Positions 54,646 to 61,415 are shown, counted from the stretch's first letter. The stretch is DNA of 64,000 nt from Brevundimonas mediterranea (GCF_014196125.1 NZ_JACIDA010000001.1:1240001-1304000), one strand, 5' to 3'. The notes: generated by a model not told the origin, from the letters alone. Numbers and translations are program-made.

Positions 54646-55389
54646 TTAGCGGAAGAGGCTCAGCAGCGTTTGGCTGGCCGAGTTGGCGATCGACAGCGCC
54701 TGCACGCCCAGCTGTTGCTTGGTTTGCAGAGCCGTCAGCTTGGCGCTTTCCTTGGCCAGGTCGGCGTCCACCAGGTTGCCCACGCCGGCTTCAAGCGCGT
54801 CCTGATACTTGTTCACGAAGGTGATCTGGCGACCCAGCGACTTGGACTGGGTGCCCAGCGTCGACAGGGCGCCCGTGACGGTGGCGATGGCCGAGTCAAT
54901 GGCAGTCGTCGTTGCGTCGCCACGCGCTTTGCTCCCGCCGGCGACGGCGGTGACGGTTGCGCCAGCCAAGGGTGTGGTCAGGCTGTTCACGCCATCGAAA
55001 GAGGCGCCAGAGATCGAAGAGGTGATCTCCAGGCTCAACGCATTGTATTCGGCCAGATAGGAGGTTTCCGCGCTGGAACCAGCGGTCGAGGCCGCGATGC
55101 TGACAGCCAGGCCTTTCATCTCTTCCAGAGCGGAAGTTATGGTGTCGCCGGCGGCCAGGGCCACATCGGTGATCGACTGTGTGCGTTGCAGACCCGAGCG
55201 GACCGCATCCTGAGACGCGGCGGTGGCCCGCTGCGACGTGGCGATCGAGAAGATCGCCCCGCTGTCCTTGGCCGAAGAGACCTTCATGCCGGTGTTGATG
55301 CGGTTTTGAGTCCGCTCCAGCTCAGAGTTGGTCTTGTTCAGGTTCTGCAGCGCGATAGACGCGCCGTAGTTCGTATTGATGCTCGCCAT
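54646..55389 (-). CDS. flagellin, array member 4 (type B)
   Basis: A 247-residue flagellin, shorter than type A because the variable centre is reduced. It has the type B helix RATAASQDAVRSGLQRTQSITDVA and VGNLVDADLAKESAKL. It is almost identical in sequence and length to the flagellin at 56429, differing mainly around residues 140-160. The N-terminus has NYGASIALQNLNKTNSELERTQ, unlike the GAAIA-SSEL of members 5 and 6. Filament subunit. Leader hairpins at 55384-55452. Confidence 0.97.
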   Translation of the reverse strand: MASINTNYGASIALQNLNKTNSELERTQNRINTGMKVSSAKDSGAIFSIATSQRATAASQDAVRSGLQRTQSITDVALAAGDTITSALEEMKGLAVSIAASTAGSSAETSYLAEYNALSLEITSSISGASFDGVNSLTTPLAGATVTAVAGGSKARGDATTTAIDSAIATVTGALSTLGTQSKSLGRQITFVNKYQDALEAGVGNLVDADLAKESAKLTALQTKQQLGVQALSIANSASQTLLSLFR

Positions 55390-55452
55390 TTTGGCGTTCC
55401 TTCTTCACTTCGTGATGGCCGGCGCCGTTTTGGCGACGGGAGCGTTTTGCTC
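55384..55452 (-). promoter_or_regulatory. triple A-loop hairpin leader of flagellin 54646
   Basis: GAGC-AAAAC-GCTC (55440-55452), CGCC-AAAAC-GGCG (55423-55435), start-codon hairpin CGCC-AAAAT-GGCG (55384-55396). Confidence 0.75.
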
Positions 55453-55502
55453 GGGGTTCAAGACCTATGGCCCGGCCGTCGAGACGACCGGGCCTCCGGG
55501 CC

Positions 55503-56315
55503 TTAGCGGAAGAGGCTCAGCAGCGTTTGGCTGGCCGAGTTGGCGATCGACAGCGCCTGCACGCCCAGCTGTTGCTTGGTTTGCAGAGCCGTCAGCTTGG
55601 CGCTTTCCTTGGCCAGGTCGGCGTCCACCAGATTGCCGACACCGGCTTCAATCGAGTCCTGAAGCTTGTTGGTGAAGGTGATGCTGCGACCCAGCGACTT
55701 GGACTGGGTGCCCAGGGTCGAAAGGGCGCCGGTGACGGCCGTGATGACCAGATCGACGTTGGCGGTCGTGAAGTCGGCGACAGTCGGCGACGCCGCCGTA
55801 AACTTGGCCAGGTCGGTATTGGCGCTGAGAGCGGCAGCCGTACCCAGAACCTTGGTGTCGCCAGCGCCCGTGCCGGTGCGGACCGTGGTGGTCGCGCCCG
55901 AGGCGGTGGTGAGCAGATTGACGCCGTCGAAGCTCGCGCCGTCAAGAGCGGACTTGATTTCCACACCCAGAGCCGTGAACTCAGCCTCGTAAGACGTCTT
56001 TGCAGCGCCGGTGGACCCGGCGATGCTGACCGCGAGGCCCTTCATCTCTTCCAGAGCGGATGTGATCGTGTCGCCGGCGGCCAGGGCCACATCGACGATC
56101 GATTGACCGCGCTGCATGGAACTGCGAACCGCATCCTGAGCGGAAGCGTTCGCCCGCTGTCCGGTGGCGATCGAGAAGATCGCGCCGCTGTCCTTGGCCG
56201 TTGAGACCTTCATGCCGGTGTTGATGCGGTTTTGAGTCCGCTCCAGCTCCGCGTTGGTCTTGTTCAGGTTCTGCAGCGCGATAGACGCGCCGTAGTTCGT
56301 ATTGATGCTCGCCAT
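55503..56315 (-). CDS. flagellin, array member 3 (type A)
   Basis: A 270-residue type A flagellin, the duplicate of the gene at 53726, with helix RANASAQDAVRSSMQRGQSIVDVA and centre TTVRTGTGAGDTKVLGTAAALSANTDLAKFTAASPT. It differs from its partner by a two-residue length change and scattered substitutions in the variable centre, showing that the surface-exposed part diverges first. Leader hairpins at 56310-56378; a stem at 56395-56420 separates it from the gene upstream. Confidence 0.97.
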   Translation of the reverse strand: MASINTNYGASIALQNLNKTNAELERTQNRINTGMKVSTAKDSGAIFSIATGQRANASAQDAVRSSMQRGQSIVDVALAAGDTITSALEEMKGLAVSIAGSTGAAKTSYEAEFTALGVEIKSALDGASFDGVNLLTTASGATTTVRTGTGAGDTKVLGTAAALSANTDLAKFTAASPTVADFTTANVDLVITAVTGALSTLGTQSKSLGRSITFTNKLQDSIEAGVGNLVDADLAKESAKLTALQTKQQLGVQALSIANSASQTLLSLFR

Positions 56316-56378
56316 TTTGGCGTTCCTTCTTCACTTCGTGATGGCCGGCGCCGTTTTGGCGCCGGGAGCGTTTTGCTC
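56310..56378 (-). promoter_or_regulatory. triple A-loop hairpin leader of flagellin 55503
   Basis: GAGC-AAAAC-GCTC (56366-56378), GGCGCC-AAAAC-GGCGCC (56347-56363, six perfect pairs), start-codon hairpin CGCC-AAAAT-GGCG (56310-56322). Confidence 0.75.
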
Positions 56379-56428
56379 GGGGTTCAAGACCTATGGCCCG
56401 GCCGTCGAGACGACCGGGCCTCCGGGCC

Positions 56429-57172
56429 TTAGCGGAAGAGGCTCAGCAGCGTCTGGCTGGCCGAGTTGGCGATCGACAGCGCCTGCACGCCCAGTTGTTG
56501 CTTGGTTTGCAGAGCCGTCAGCTTGGCGCTTTCCTTGGCCAGGTCAGCGTCCACCAGATTGCCCACGCCGGCTTCAAGCGCGTCCTGATACTTGTTCACG
56601 AAGGTGATCTGGCGACCCAGCGACTTGGACTGGGTGCCCAGCGTCGATAGAGCGCCGGTGACGGTGGAGATGGCGGTATCGATCTTGGCGGTTGTGGCGT
56701 CTGCGCGAGCCTTGCTACCGCCGCTGACGTCAGTCACGCCGGCGACGCCCAGAGGCGTCGTCAGGCTGTTGACGCCGTCGAACGAGGCGCCGGAGATCGC
56801 AGAGGTGATTTCCAGGCTCAAGGCGTTATATTCCGCCAGATAAGAGGTCTCGGCGCTGGAACCGGCCGTCGAGGCCTGAATGCTGACCGCCAGACCCTTC
56901 ATCTCTTCCAACGCGGTCGTGATCGTGTCGCCTGCGGCCAGCGCCACGTCGGTAATCGACTGGGTGCGTTGAAGACCCGAGCGGACCGCGTCCTGCGATG
57001 CGGCGGTGGCGCGTTGAGACGTGGCGATCGAGAAGATCGCGCCGCTGTCCTTGGCCGAAGAGACCTTCATGCCGGTGTTGATGCGGTTTTGAGTCCGCTC
57101 CAGCTCAGAGTTGGTCTTGTTCAGGTTCTGCAGCGCGATAGACGCGCCGTAGTTCGTATTGATGCTCGCCAT
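56429..57172 (-). CDS. flagellin, array member 2 (type B)
   Basis: A 247-residue type B flagellin, the duplicate of the gene at 54646: helix RATAASQDAVRSGLQRTQSITDVA and centre FDGVNSLTTPLGVAGVTDVSGGSKARADATTAKIDTAI. It is the first gene of the five-flagellin stretch with uniform spacing and has the region's clearest sigma-54 promoter 74 bp upstream, with two ftr-type enhancer sites about 90-135 bp further out. It probably leads a transcript of five flagellins. Confidence 0.97.
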   Translation of the reverse strand: MASINTNYGASIALQNLNKTNSELERTQNRINTGMKVSSAKDSGAIFSIATSQRATAASQDAVRSGLQRTQSITDVALAAGDTITTALEEMKGLAVSIQASTAGSSAETSYLAEYNALSLEITSAISGASFDGVNSLTTPLGVAGVTDVSGGSKARADATTAKIDTAISTVTGALSTLGTQSKSLGRQITFVNKYQDALEAGVGNLVDADLAKESAKLTALQTKQQLGVQALSIANSASQTLLSLFR

Positions 57173-57233
57173 TTTGGCGTTCCTTTCACTTCGTGAGATC
57201 CAACGCCATTTTGGCGAAGGGAGCTTTTTGCTC
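57167..57233 (-). promoter_or_regulatory. triple A-loop hairpin leader of flagellin 56429
   Basis: GAGC-AAAAA-GCTC (57221-57233) begins within one or two bases of the transcript start predicted from the sigma-54 promoter. CGCC-AAAAT-GGCG occurs twice, at 57204-57216 and, containing the start codon, at 57167-57179, as identical 13-mers. Confidence 0.78.
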
Positions 57234-57245
57234 GGTGGGTAAGAA

Positions 57246-57260
57246 GCAATTGCCGGGCCA
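57246..57260 (-). promoter_or_regulatory. sigma-54 promoter of flagellin 56429
   Basis: TGGCCC-GGCAA-TTGC on the minus strand: GG and GC are separated by ten bases, as sigma-54 requires, and TTGCTT follows the -12 consensus. The transcript start would be near 57234. Confidence 0.8.
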
Positions 57261-57331
57261 GAGGCGACGGCGAAATATCAGCGTAACTTATTGAAAAGTC
57301 GCGTTTACTATTGATTTACCCTCCCTGGATG

Positions 57332-57350
57332 CCCGGCAATATTTGCCGAC
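57332..57350. promoter_or_regulatory. ftr-type (FlbD) enhancer site, proximal
   Basis: CCCGGCAATATTTGCCGAC: CGGCAA/TTGCCG dyad as in Caulobacter ftr elements bound by FlbD. About 85-100 bp upstream of the sigma-54 promoter, a normal enhancer distance. Confidence 0.7.
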
Positions 57351-57362
57351 TGAAGGCCATGA

Positions 57363-57382
57363 TCCGGCAGAATTTGCCGAGC
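57363..57382. promoter_or_regulatory. ftr-type (FlbD) enhancer site, distal
   Basis: TCCGGCAGAATTTGCCGAGC: a second CGGCA/TTGCCG dyad, its centre about 32 bp (three helical turns) from that of the proximal site, so both would lie on the same face of the DNA. Confidence 0.7.
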
Positions 57383-57449
57383 AGGGTCTAAAAATGTGGC
57401 GCGGCCGGCGACCGACCGCGCCCCGAAAGAGACGCGCCTGAAGGCCGCC

Positions 57450-58262
57450 TTAGTTCCGGAAGAGGCTCAACAGGGTCTGGCTGGCCGAGTTGGCGATCGA
57501 CAGCGCCTGCACGCCCAGCTGTTGCTTGGTTTGCAGGGCGGTCAGCTTGGCGCTTTCCTTGGCCAGGTCAGCGTCCACCAGGTTGCCGATGCCGTTCTCG
57601 GTAGCGTCCTGCAGCTTGTTGACGAAGGTGACCTGACGGCCGACCGACTTGGACTGGGTGCCCAGCGTCGACAGGGCGCCGGTGATTTTGGTGATGGCCG
57701 CATCGACGACCGCCGTCGTCGCGGCTGCTGCGGTGATGGTCTGGCTGGTGATGGTGGTGATGTCGGTGTCCGCCGCCATGCCGCCGGCGACCGTGAAGCC
57801 GATGGCGGTGGTGCCGCCGCTGACGTCCTTGATCAGGTTCGTCGCGGTCGCGCCTGTCCACAGATTGACGCCGTCGAAGGTCGCGCCGGCCAGGGACGAC
57901 GTGATTTCAGCGCCCAGCGCACGGAATTCGGTCAAGTAGGAGGTCTGGGCGGCGCCGGTGGAAGCGGCCAGGCTGACGGCCAAACCCTTCATCTCTTCCA
58001 GGGCGGCGGTCACGGTGTCGCCCGAGGCCAGGGCCACGTCGACGATAGATTGGCCGCGTTGCAGCGATGCCCGCACGGATTCCATGGCGCCCATGTTGGC
58101 GCGTTGGCCGGTCGCGATGGCGTAGATCGCGCCGCTGTCCTTGGCGGAGGAGACCTTCATGCCGGTGTTGACGCGATTTTGCGTCATTTCCAGCTGGGCG
58201 TTGGTCTTGTTCAGGTTTTGAAGCGCAATTGCTGCGCCGTAATTCGTATTGATGCTCGCCAT
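57450..58262 (-). CDS. flagellin, array member 1, separately promoted
   Basis: A 270-residue flagellin with array-type ends (MASINTNYGAAIALQNLNKTNAQLEMTQNRVNTGMKV; SANSAS-type tail ending LLSLFRN). Its helix is distinct (RANMGAMESVRASLQRGQSIVDVA) and its variable centre is Thr-rich (DITTITSQTITAAAATTAV). The most diverged of the six array members. The start is MASINTN at 58262; the longer open frame to 58433 runs into the promoter. It has its own sigma-54 promoter at 58340 and a 188 bp-separated neighbour downstream of it. Confidence 0.96.
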   Translation of the reverse strand: MASINTNYGAAIALQNLNKTNAQLEMTQNRVNTGMKVSSAKDSGAIYAIATGQRANMGAMESVRASLQRGQSIVDVALASGDTVTAALEEMKGLAVSLAASTGAAQTSYLTEFRALGAEITSSLAGATFDGVNLWTGATATNLIKDVSGGTTAIGFTVAGGMAADTDITTITSQTITAAAATTAVVDAAITKITGALSTLGTQSKSVGRQVTFVNKLQDATENGIGNLVDADLAKESAKLTALQTKQQLGVQALSIANSASQTLLSLFRN

Positions 58263-58326
58263 TTTGGCTGCCCTCTTCACTTCTGTGCATGTACGACGCC
58301 GTTTTGGCGTCGGGAGCATTTTGCTC
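58258..58326 (-). promoter_or_regulatory. triple A-loop hairpin leader of flagellin 57450
   Basis: GAGC-AAAAT-GCTC (58314-58326), GACGCC-AAAAC-GGCGTC (58295-58311, six pairs), CAC-AGAA-GTG, and a weaker start-codon hairpin GCC-AAAAT-GGC (58258-58268). Confidence 0.7.
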
Positions 58327-58339
58327 CGCCCTCCTAAGA

Positions 58340-58354
58340 GCAAAGGCGGGGCCA
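58340..58354 (-). promoter_or_regulatory. sigma-54 promoter of flagellin 57450
   Basis: TGGCCC-CGCCT-TTGC on the minus strand, with exact GG-N10-GC spacing. The transcript would start near 58328, again directly at the first leader hairpin. Confidence 0.78.
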
Positions 58355-58430
58355 CGCTGGCACGGCGAGAAAACCCAGGTGAACTTCTGATTTTGTTGAA
58401 TTTTTCCAAATCAGCCGCACATCGGCTCGG

Positions 58431-58467
58431 CAACTTCCGTCGCGCGGCGGCAGAAGTTGCCGAGTCG
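58431..58467. promoter_or_regulatory. ftr-like inverted repeat upstream of flagellin 57450
   Basis: TCGGCAACTTC and GAAGTTGCCGA form a perfect inverted repeat around about 15 bases; each arm contains the CGGCAA/TTGCCG half of an ftr element. Roughly 80-115 bp above the sigma-54 promoter. It also overlaps the zone just after the Rz1 stop and could end that transcript. Confidence 0.6.
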
Positions 58468-58484
58468 TTTTTGCCGCTTTGCGG

Positions 58485-58799
58485 TCAGGGTCGGTCTTTC
58501 GCCGCCTCCGATATATGGGCGTCCTGCATGGCCCGCTCCGCCAGCAGGGTCTCCACCGCCAACCGCCTCGCCCCGTCGCAGGCCAGGATCTGGGCGCCGC
58601 GCTGCACATAGGCGGCGTCCAGGTCCCCGGCTGTGGGTTCAGCCGGCAAGATCGCCAGGGCGCACGGCCGCATCGCCGCCTCGGGCAGGCTGAGCCGCAC
58701 CGGCGCAACCGTCGAGATCGGGAGCGAGCCGGCACAGCTCGCGGTCATGAGCGCGCAGATGATCGGCGCGGCGGCTTTCCAGAACAGTTTCGGCGTCAT
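58485..58799 (-). CDS. Rz1-like outer-membrane spanin lipoprotein
   Basis: A 104-residue lipoprotein in a different frame from the Rz gene, which it overlaps by 161 bp before extending beyond it. A signal peptide leads to MTASC with the lipidated Cys22. The mature part follows the Rz1 pattern: LPEAAMRPCALAILPAEPTAGDLDAAYVQRGAQILACDGARRLAVE, with Pro, paired cysteines and the DL...Q...C...R order. Together with Rz it would fuse inner and outer membranes in the last lysis step. The overlapping-frame layout is itself typical of spanin pairs. Confidence 0.78.
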   Translation of the reverse strand: MTPKLFWKAAAPIICALMTASCAGSLPISTVAPVRLSLPEAAMRPCALAILPAEPTAGDLDAAYVQRGAQILACDGARRLAVETLLAERAMQDAHISEAAKDRP

Positions 58800-59118
58800 C
58801 GGCGCTCCTGGCCTGTGCGACGGCGGTCGCGGTCAAGCGGGCCGCCGTCGTCTGCTGTTGTTGAAAATCATCGAAACGGCGCAGCTGTTCGTCCGCCCCC
58901 TCGGCCTCGAGACGACGCGCCGCCGCCTGGGCGCGGGCGTCACGCTCGCCGGCCGCAGCCCGCGCCTCGGCCGCCGCCAACCGGTGCTGCTGCAGGTTCA
59001 GCGGGTCCCAGCGAAAGCCCAGGCCGCCCAGAAGCGTGGCCGCCAACCCCGCGACGACTCCCGCTACGGCGATCCAGCCGAGCGGCGTCAGCGCCTTCAG
59101 GATCGACACCGCCCTCAT
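58639..59118 (-). CDS. Rz-like inner-membrane spanin
   Basis: A 159-residue protein with one N-terminal membrane helix (about residues 13-34, LGWIAVAGVVAGLAATLLGGLGF) and a long Ala/Arg/Glu/Gln-rich periplasmic coiled coil (LAAAEARAAAGERDARAQAAARRLEAEGADEQLRRFDDFQQQQT). This is the inner-membrane spanin layout. Its ATG overlaps the endolysin stop by four bases (ATGA), and its 3' third contains the start of Rz1 in another frame. Confidence 0.78.
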   Translation of the reverse strand: MRAVSILKALTPLGWIAVAGVVAGLAATLLGGLGFRWDPLNLQQHRLAAAEARAAAGERDARAQAAARRLEAEGADEQLRRFDDFQQQQTTAARLTATAVAQARSADDAETVLESRRADHLRAHDRELCRLAPDLDGCAGAAQPARGGDAAVRPGDLAG

Positions 59119-59498
59119 GGGAAAGCCCTTCGGTCCAGTTCGAAATGCGGGCCGTCGCGCAGGCTCTTCCAGTCGCCGCCCCAGACGAGGGGGGTCTTCA
59201 GCTCCTCAGCCGCCGTCTTGAAGGCCGAGGCGATGTGTCCGTACAGCGGCCAGTCCCAACGGACCTGTCCGTCGATCAGGGCCGCCACATCGACAGCGTG
59301 GCCGCTCAGATGGCGCGACCTCAAGGTTCGGCTGGCTCCGGCCTGGACCAGAGCCGCCTGCCGTTCAGGCGAGCGCAGCCCTTCCGTGATCATGAAATCA
59401 ACGGGGCTGCGTGCGACCGCCGCCTCAACCACAGCCACCAGGGCGGGATGCACGCCCTTCAATCGCGCCCGGGAGCGGACGGACAGCGGCGTGCTCAT
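59115..59498 (-). CDS. M15 endolysin (L-alanyl-D-glutamate peptidase type)
   Basis: A 127-residue peptidoglycan peptidase of the Ply500/CwlK type that cuts the L-Ala-D-Glu bond. Zinc ligands are His63 and Asp70 (SRHLSGHAVDVAAL) and His118 (GPHFEL), and VWGGDWKSLRDGPHFE is the family signature. There is no signal peptide, so it depends on the adjacent holin for release. ATGA overlaps join it to holin and Rz. Confidence 0.92.
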   Translation of the reverse strand: MSTPLSVRSRARLKGVHPALVAVVEAAVARSPVDFMITEGLRSPERQAALVQAGASRTLRSRHLSGHAVDVAALIDGQVRWDWPLYGHIASAFKTAAEELKTPLVWGGDWKSLRDGPHFELDRRAFP

Positions 59499-59782
59499 GG
59501 CCGCCCCCCCGTCAACCGCACCCGCGCATTGGCGATGAGCGCCACCAGTTGCTCAGCCGTGGGCGCAACCAGATACAGAATCAGGATCAGGGCCAGCAGC
59601 CCCATCAGCCCATCGGTCATCTTGGGCAGCATCTCGGCCGGCATCCGCCCCACCGTCCGCATCAACAGCAGCCACAAACCAACGCTGACGGCGAAGGCGT
59701 ACAGCCTGCGCCACAGCCAGCGTCCCTCGGCCAGGGTTCCGCCCTGGGGCCGGATCGGATCCGGCGTCGTCGATCTCGTCAT
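59495..59782 (-). CDS. holin-like small membrane protein
   Basis: A 95-residue protein with two hydrophobic helices (about residues 27-42, RLYAFAVSVGLWLLLM, and 58-76, LMGLLALILILYLVAP) and charged ends, directly before the endolysin gene and overlapping it by ATGA. Size, topology and position indicate the holin that releases the M15 enzyme. Start at MTRSTTPDP (59782), overlapping the stop of the 51-residue gene. Confidence 0.8.
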   Translation of the reverse strand: MTRSTTPDPIRPQGGTLAEGRWLWRRLYAFAVSVGLWLLLMRTVGRMPAEMLPKMTDGLMGLLALILILYLVAPTAEQLVALIANARVRLTGGRP

Positions 59783-59934
59783 TCCTCGTCCTCCTCGTCG
59801 AAGATTTCGGTCGCACACTGGCCGTCGAAGCCGGTCTGGGCGCGCCAGGCCGTGTCATTCAGTCTGTCGGGTGCGTCCCAGACCTCGGGCTCCAGCACCT
59901 CCACAGGCTCCGGTCGGTTCAGCCGCCGGCTCAT
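59779..59934 (-). CDS. 51-residue acidic protein in lysis cassette
   Basis: A small gene whose frame also reads through the next upstream gene as a shadow. Start MSRRLNRPEPVEVLEPEVWDAP at 59934 overlaps the fibre gene stop, and its stop overlaps the holin start (both ATGA). It ends in an acidic tail EIFDEEDEE. No family recognised. The double overlap supports translation; a chaperone, adaptor or regulator of the neighbours is possible. Confidence 0.6.
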   Translation of the reverse strand: MSRRLNRPEPVEVLEPEVWDAPDRLNDTAWRAQTGFDGQCATEIFDEEDEE

Positions 59935-61412
59935 CCGACAGCCGTGAGTCGAACCACGCCTCCCCCGCCCGCGCCGCCCGCGCCCGACAGGGTCAGGCCT
60001 GCCCCCCCGCCTCCGCCGCCCGCGCCGAACAGGCCGCCCGCGCCACCCGCTGTTCCCGCACCGACGGCGGAAGCGCCGCCCCCGCCGCCGCCGCCGCCGA
60101 CCCAGGCCAGGTTTGGCGCCGACGAAGCCTGACCCGCCGCGCCGGCCGCCCCGCCGGGCGCCTGACGGACCGCCCAGCCGCCCGTACCGCCCTGACCGCC
60201 GGACCGCGCCACATCGCCTGTGCTCAACCCACCTCCTCCTCCGCCGCCGCCAGGGCCCTCGGGACAGGCGGTCTCGCCGCCGACGAAGGCCGTCGCCGTA
60301 ATCGAACCGCCGCCACCGGCGTTTCCCGTCCGCAGGCCCTGCCCTCCTGCGCCTCCCGCGCCTGCCGAACCTGTTCCGCCGAGGCCGCCCGCCCCGCCTC
60401 CAGCCCGCAGCAGCAGGGTTCCGCCCAGGCTCACCGCGCTCTGCCCGCCCGCGCCGCCCAAGGCGCCCGCACCTGAGCCGGCCGTGCCCGCCACGCCGCC
60501 GGCTCCGACCCCGACGATCAGGGTTTCGTTCAATTCGGCGGCGGCCCAACAGGCCTCGCTCAATCCGCCCGCACCGCCGCCCCCGCCGCCGCAGCGCGCG
60601 GTTCCCGACGACCCCGCCATGCCCGATCCGCCGCCTCCACCGCCGCCGACACAGACCGCCTCGATCCACCGCGCCCACGACGGCGGCTCATAGGCGCCGT
60701 CGGCGGTGAAGACCGTCGTCTCCCGCCGCATCGCGCCCTTGTCGAACGTGATCCGCCCCGTTGCGCGATCCACCCCAAAGGCCCGCAGCCAGGTCGATCC
60801 GTCCGGACTCACCTTCAGGCTCAGGTTCTCGTCACCTGCCAGGCCCAGTTCCGCCCGGCCGCCGTAGCCGCTCTGGAACAGCAGCGACAGGACGTCCCCC
60901 GCCGCCTCCTTGTTCAGGGTCAGGCGCAGATCGCCGTCGCCGCCCTCGGCCGCGCCGCGGGCGGTGAACAGGGCGGTGTTGGTCTTGACCGCCAGCGGAT
61001 TGGCGGCGTCCGCCGTCGTGCCGAGACCCAGCCGCGAGAGCCCCTGCACTTCGCCCAGCCACTGTCCCAACGGGCTCCAGCCCTCTTCGCCGCACACCAC
61101 CACGACGGCCGTATCCAGCACCAGGGCGATCAGCCCCACCGGCGCGGCCACGACGCTCCAGCCGCCGCTCTCGAACCGCATCAGGGCGCCGGCGGGCCGG
61201 CCGCTCCACGCCGCTCCTGTTGCGCCTTGCGGCAGGATGTAGAGATCGCCGTCGAAGGGGGCGACCGGCTGGGTCGTCAGGGTCCGGCTGACCACCGCCG
61301 TCTGCAACAGAGCGTCCAGCCGCGTCAGGGCGACATTCAGGGTCACATGCTTCTGCATCTGACCGGCTGCGAGATAAGGCAGGGCTAGCCGCGCGGTGAA
61401 ATCGTCGCTCAT
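59931..61412 (-). CDS. DUF2793 and glycine-rich phage/GTA fibre-like protein
   Basis: A 493-residue protein. Residues 1-130 are a DUF2793 domain (LALPYLAAGQMQKHVTLNVALTRLDALLQ, GDLYILPQGATGAAW, GWSPLG), residues about 130-250 a beta-rich linker, and 250-493 a very glycine-rich fibre domain (VCVGGGGGGGSG and repeats of GGAGG) ending in VRLTAVG. DUF2793 proteins are found in alphaproteobacterial phages and gene-transfer-agent loci, where they act as spikes or fibres. First gene of the lysis cassette. The GGAG ribosome site lies in the arm of an 8-bp hairpin. Confidence 0.85.
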   Translation of the reverse strand: MSDDFTARLALPYLAAGQMQKHVTLNVALTRLDALLQTAVVSRTLTTQPVAPFDGDLYILPQGATGAAWSGRPAGALMRFESGGWSVVAAPVGLIALVLDTAVVVVCGEEGWSPLGQWLGEVQGLSRLGLGTTADAANPLAVKTNTALFTARGAAEGGDGDLRLTLNKEAAGDVLSLLFQSGYGGRAELGLAGDENLSLKVSPDGSTWLRAFGVDRATGRITFDKGAMRRETTVFTADGAYEPPSWARWIEAVCVGGGGGGGSGMAGSSGTARCGGGGGGAGGLSEACWAAAELNETLIVGVGAGGVAGTAGSGAGALGGAGGQSAVSLGGTLLLRAGGGAGGLGGTGSAGAGGAGGQGLRTGNAGGGGSITATAFVGGETACPEGPGGGGGGGGLSTGDVARSGGQGGTGGWAVRQAPGGAAGAAGQASSAPNLAWVGGGGGGGGASAVGAGTAGGAGGLFGAGGGGGGAGLTLSGAGGAGGGGVVRLTAVG

Positions 61413-61415
61413 CAG

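Noticed and set aside
53726-58262. CRISPR or other short-repeat array
   Set aside because: The repetition is from paralogous flagellin genes and their spacers, with units of about 0.9 and 1.8 kb, not short direct repeats with unique spacers.
58485-61412. Intact prophage
   Set aside because: No integrase, terminase, capsid, tail-tube or attachment-site duplication is visible on either side; only fibre and lysis genes are present.
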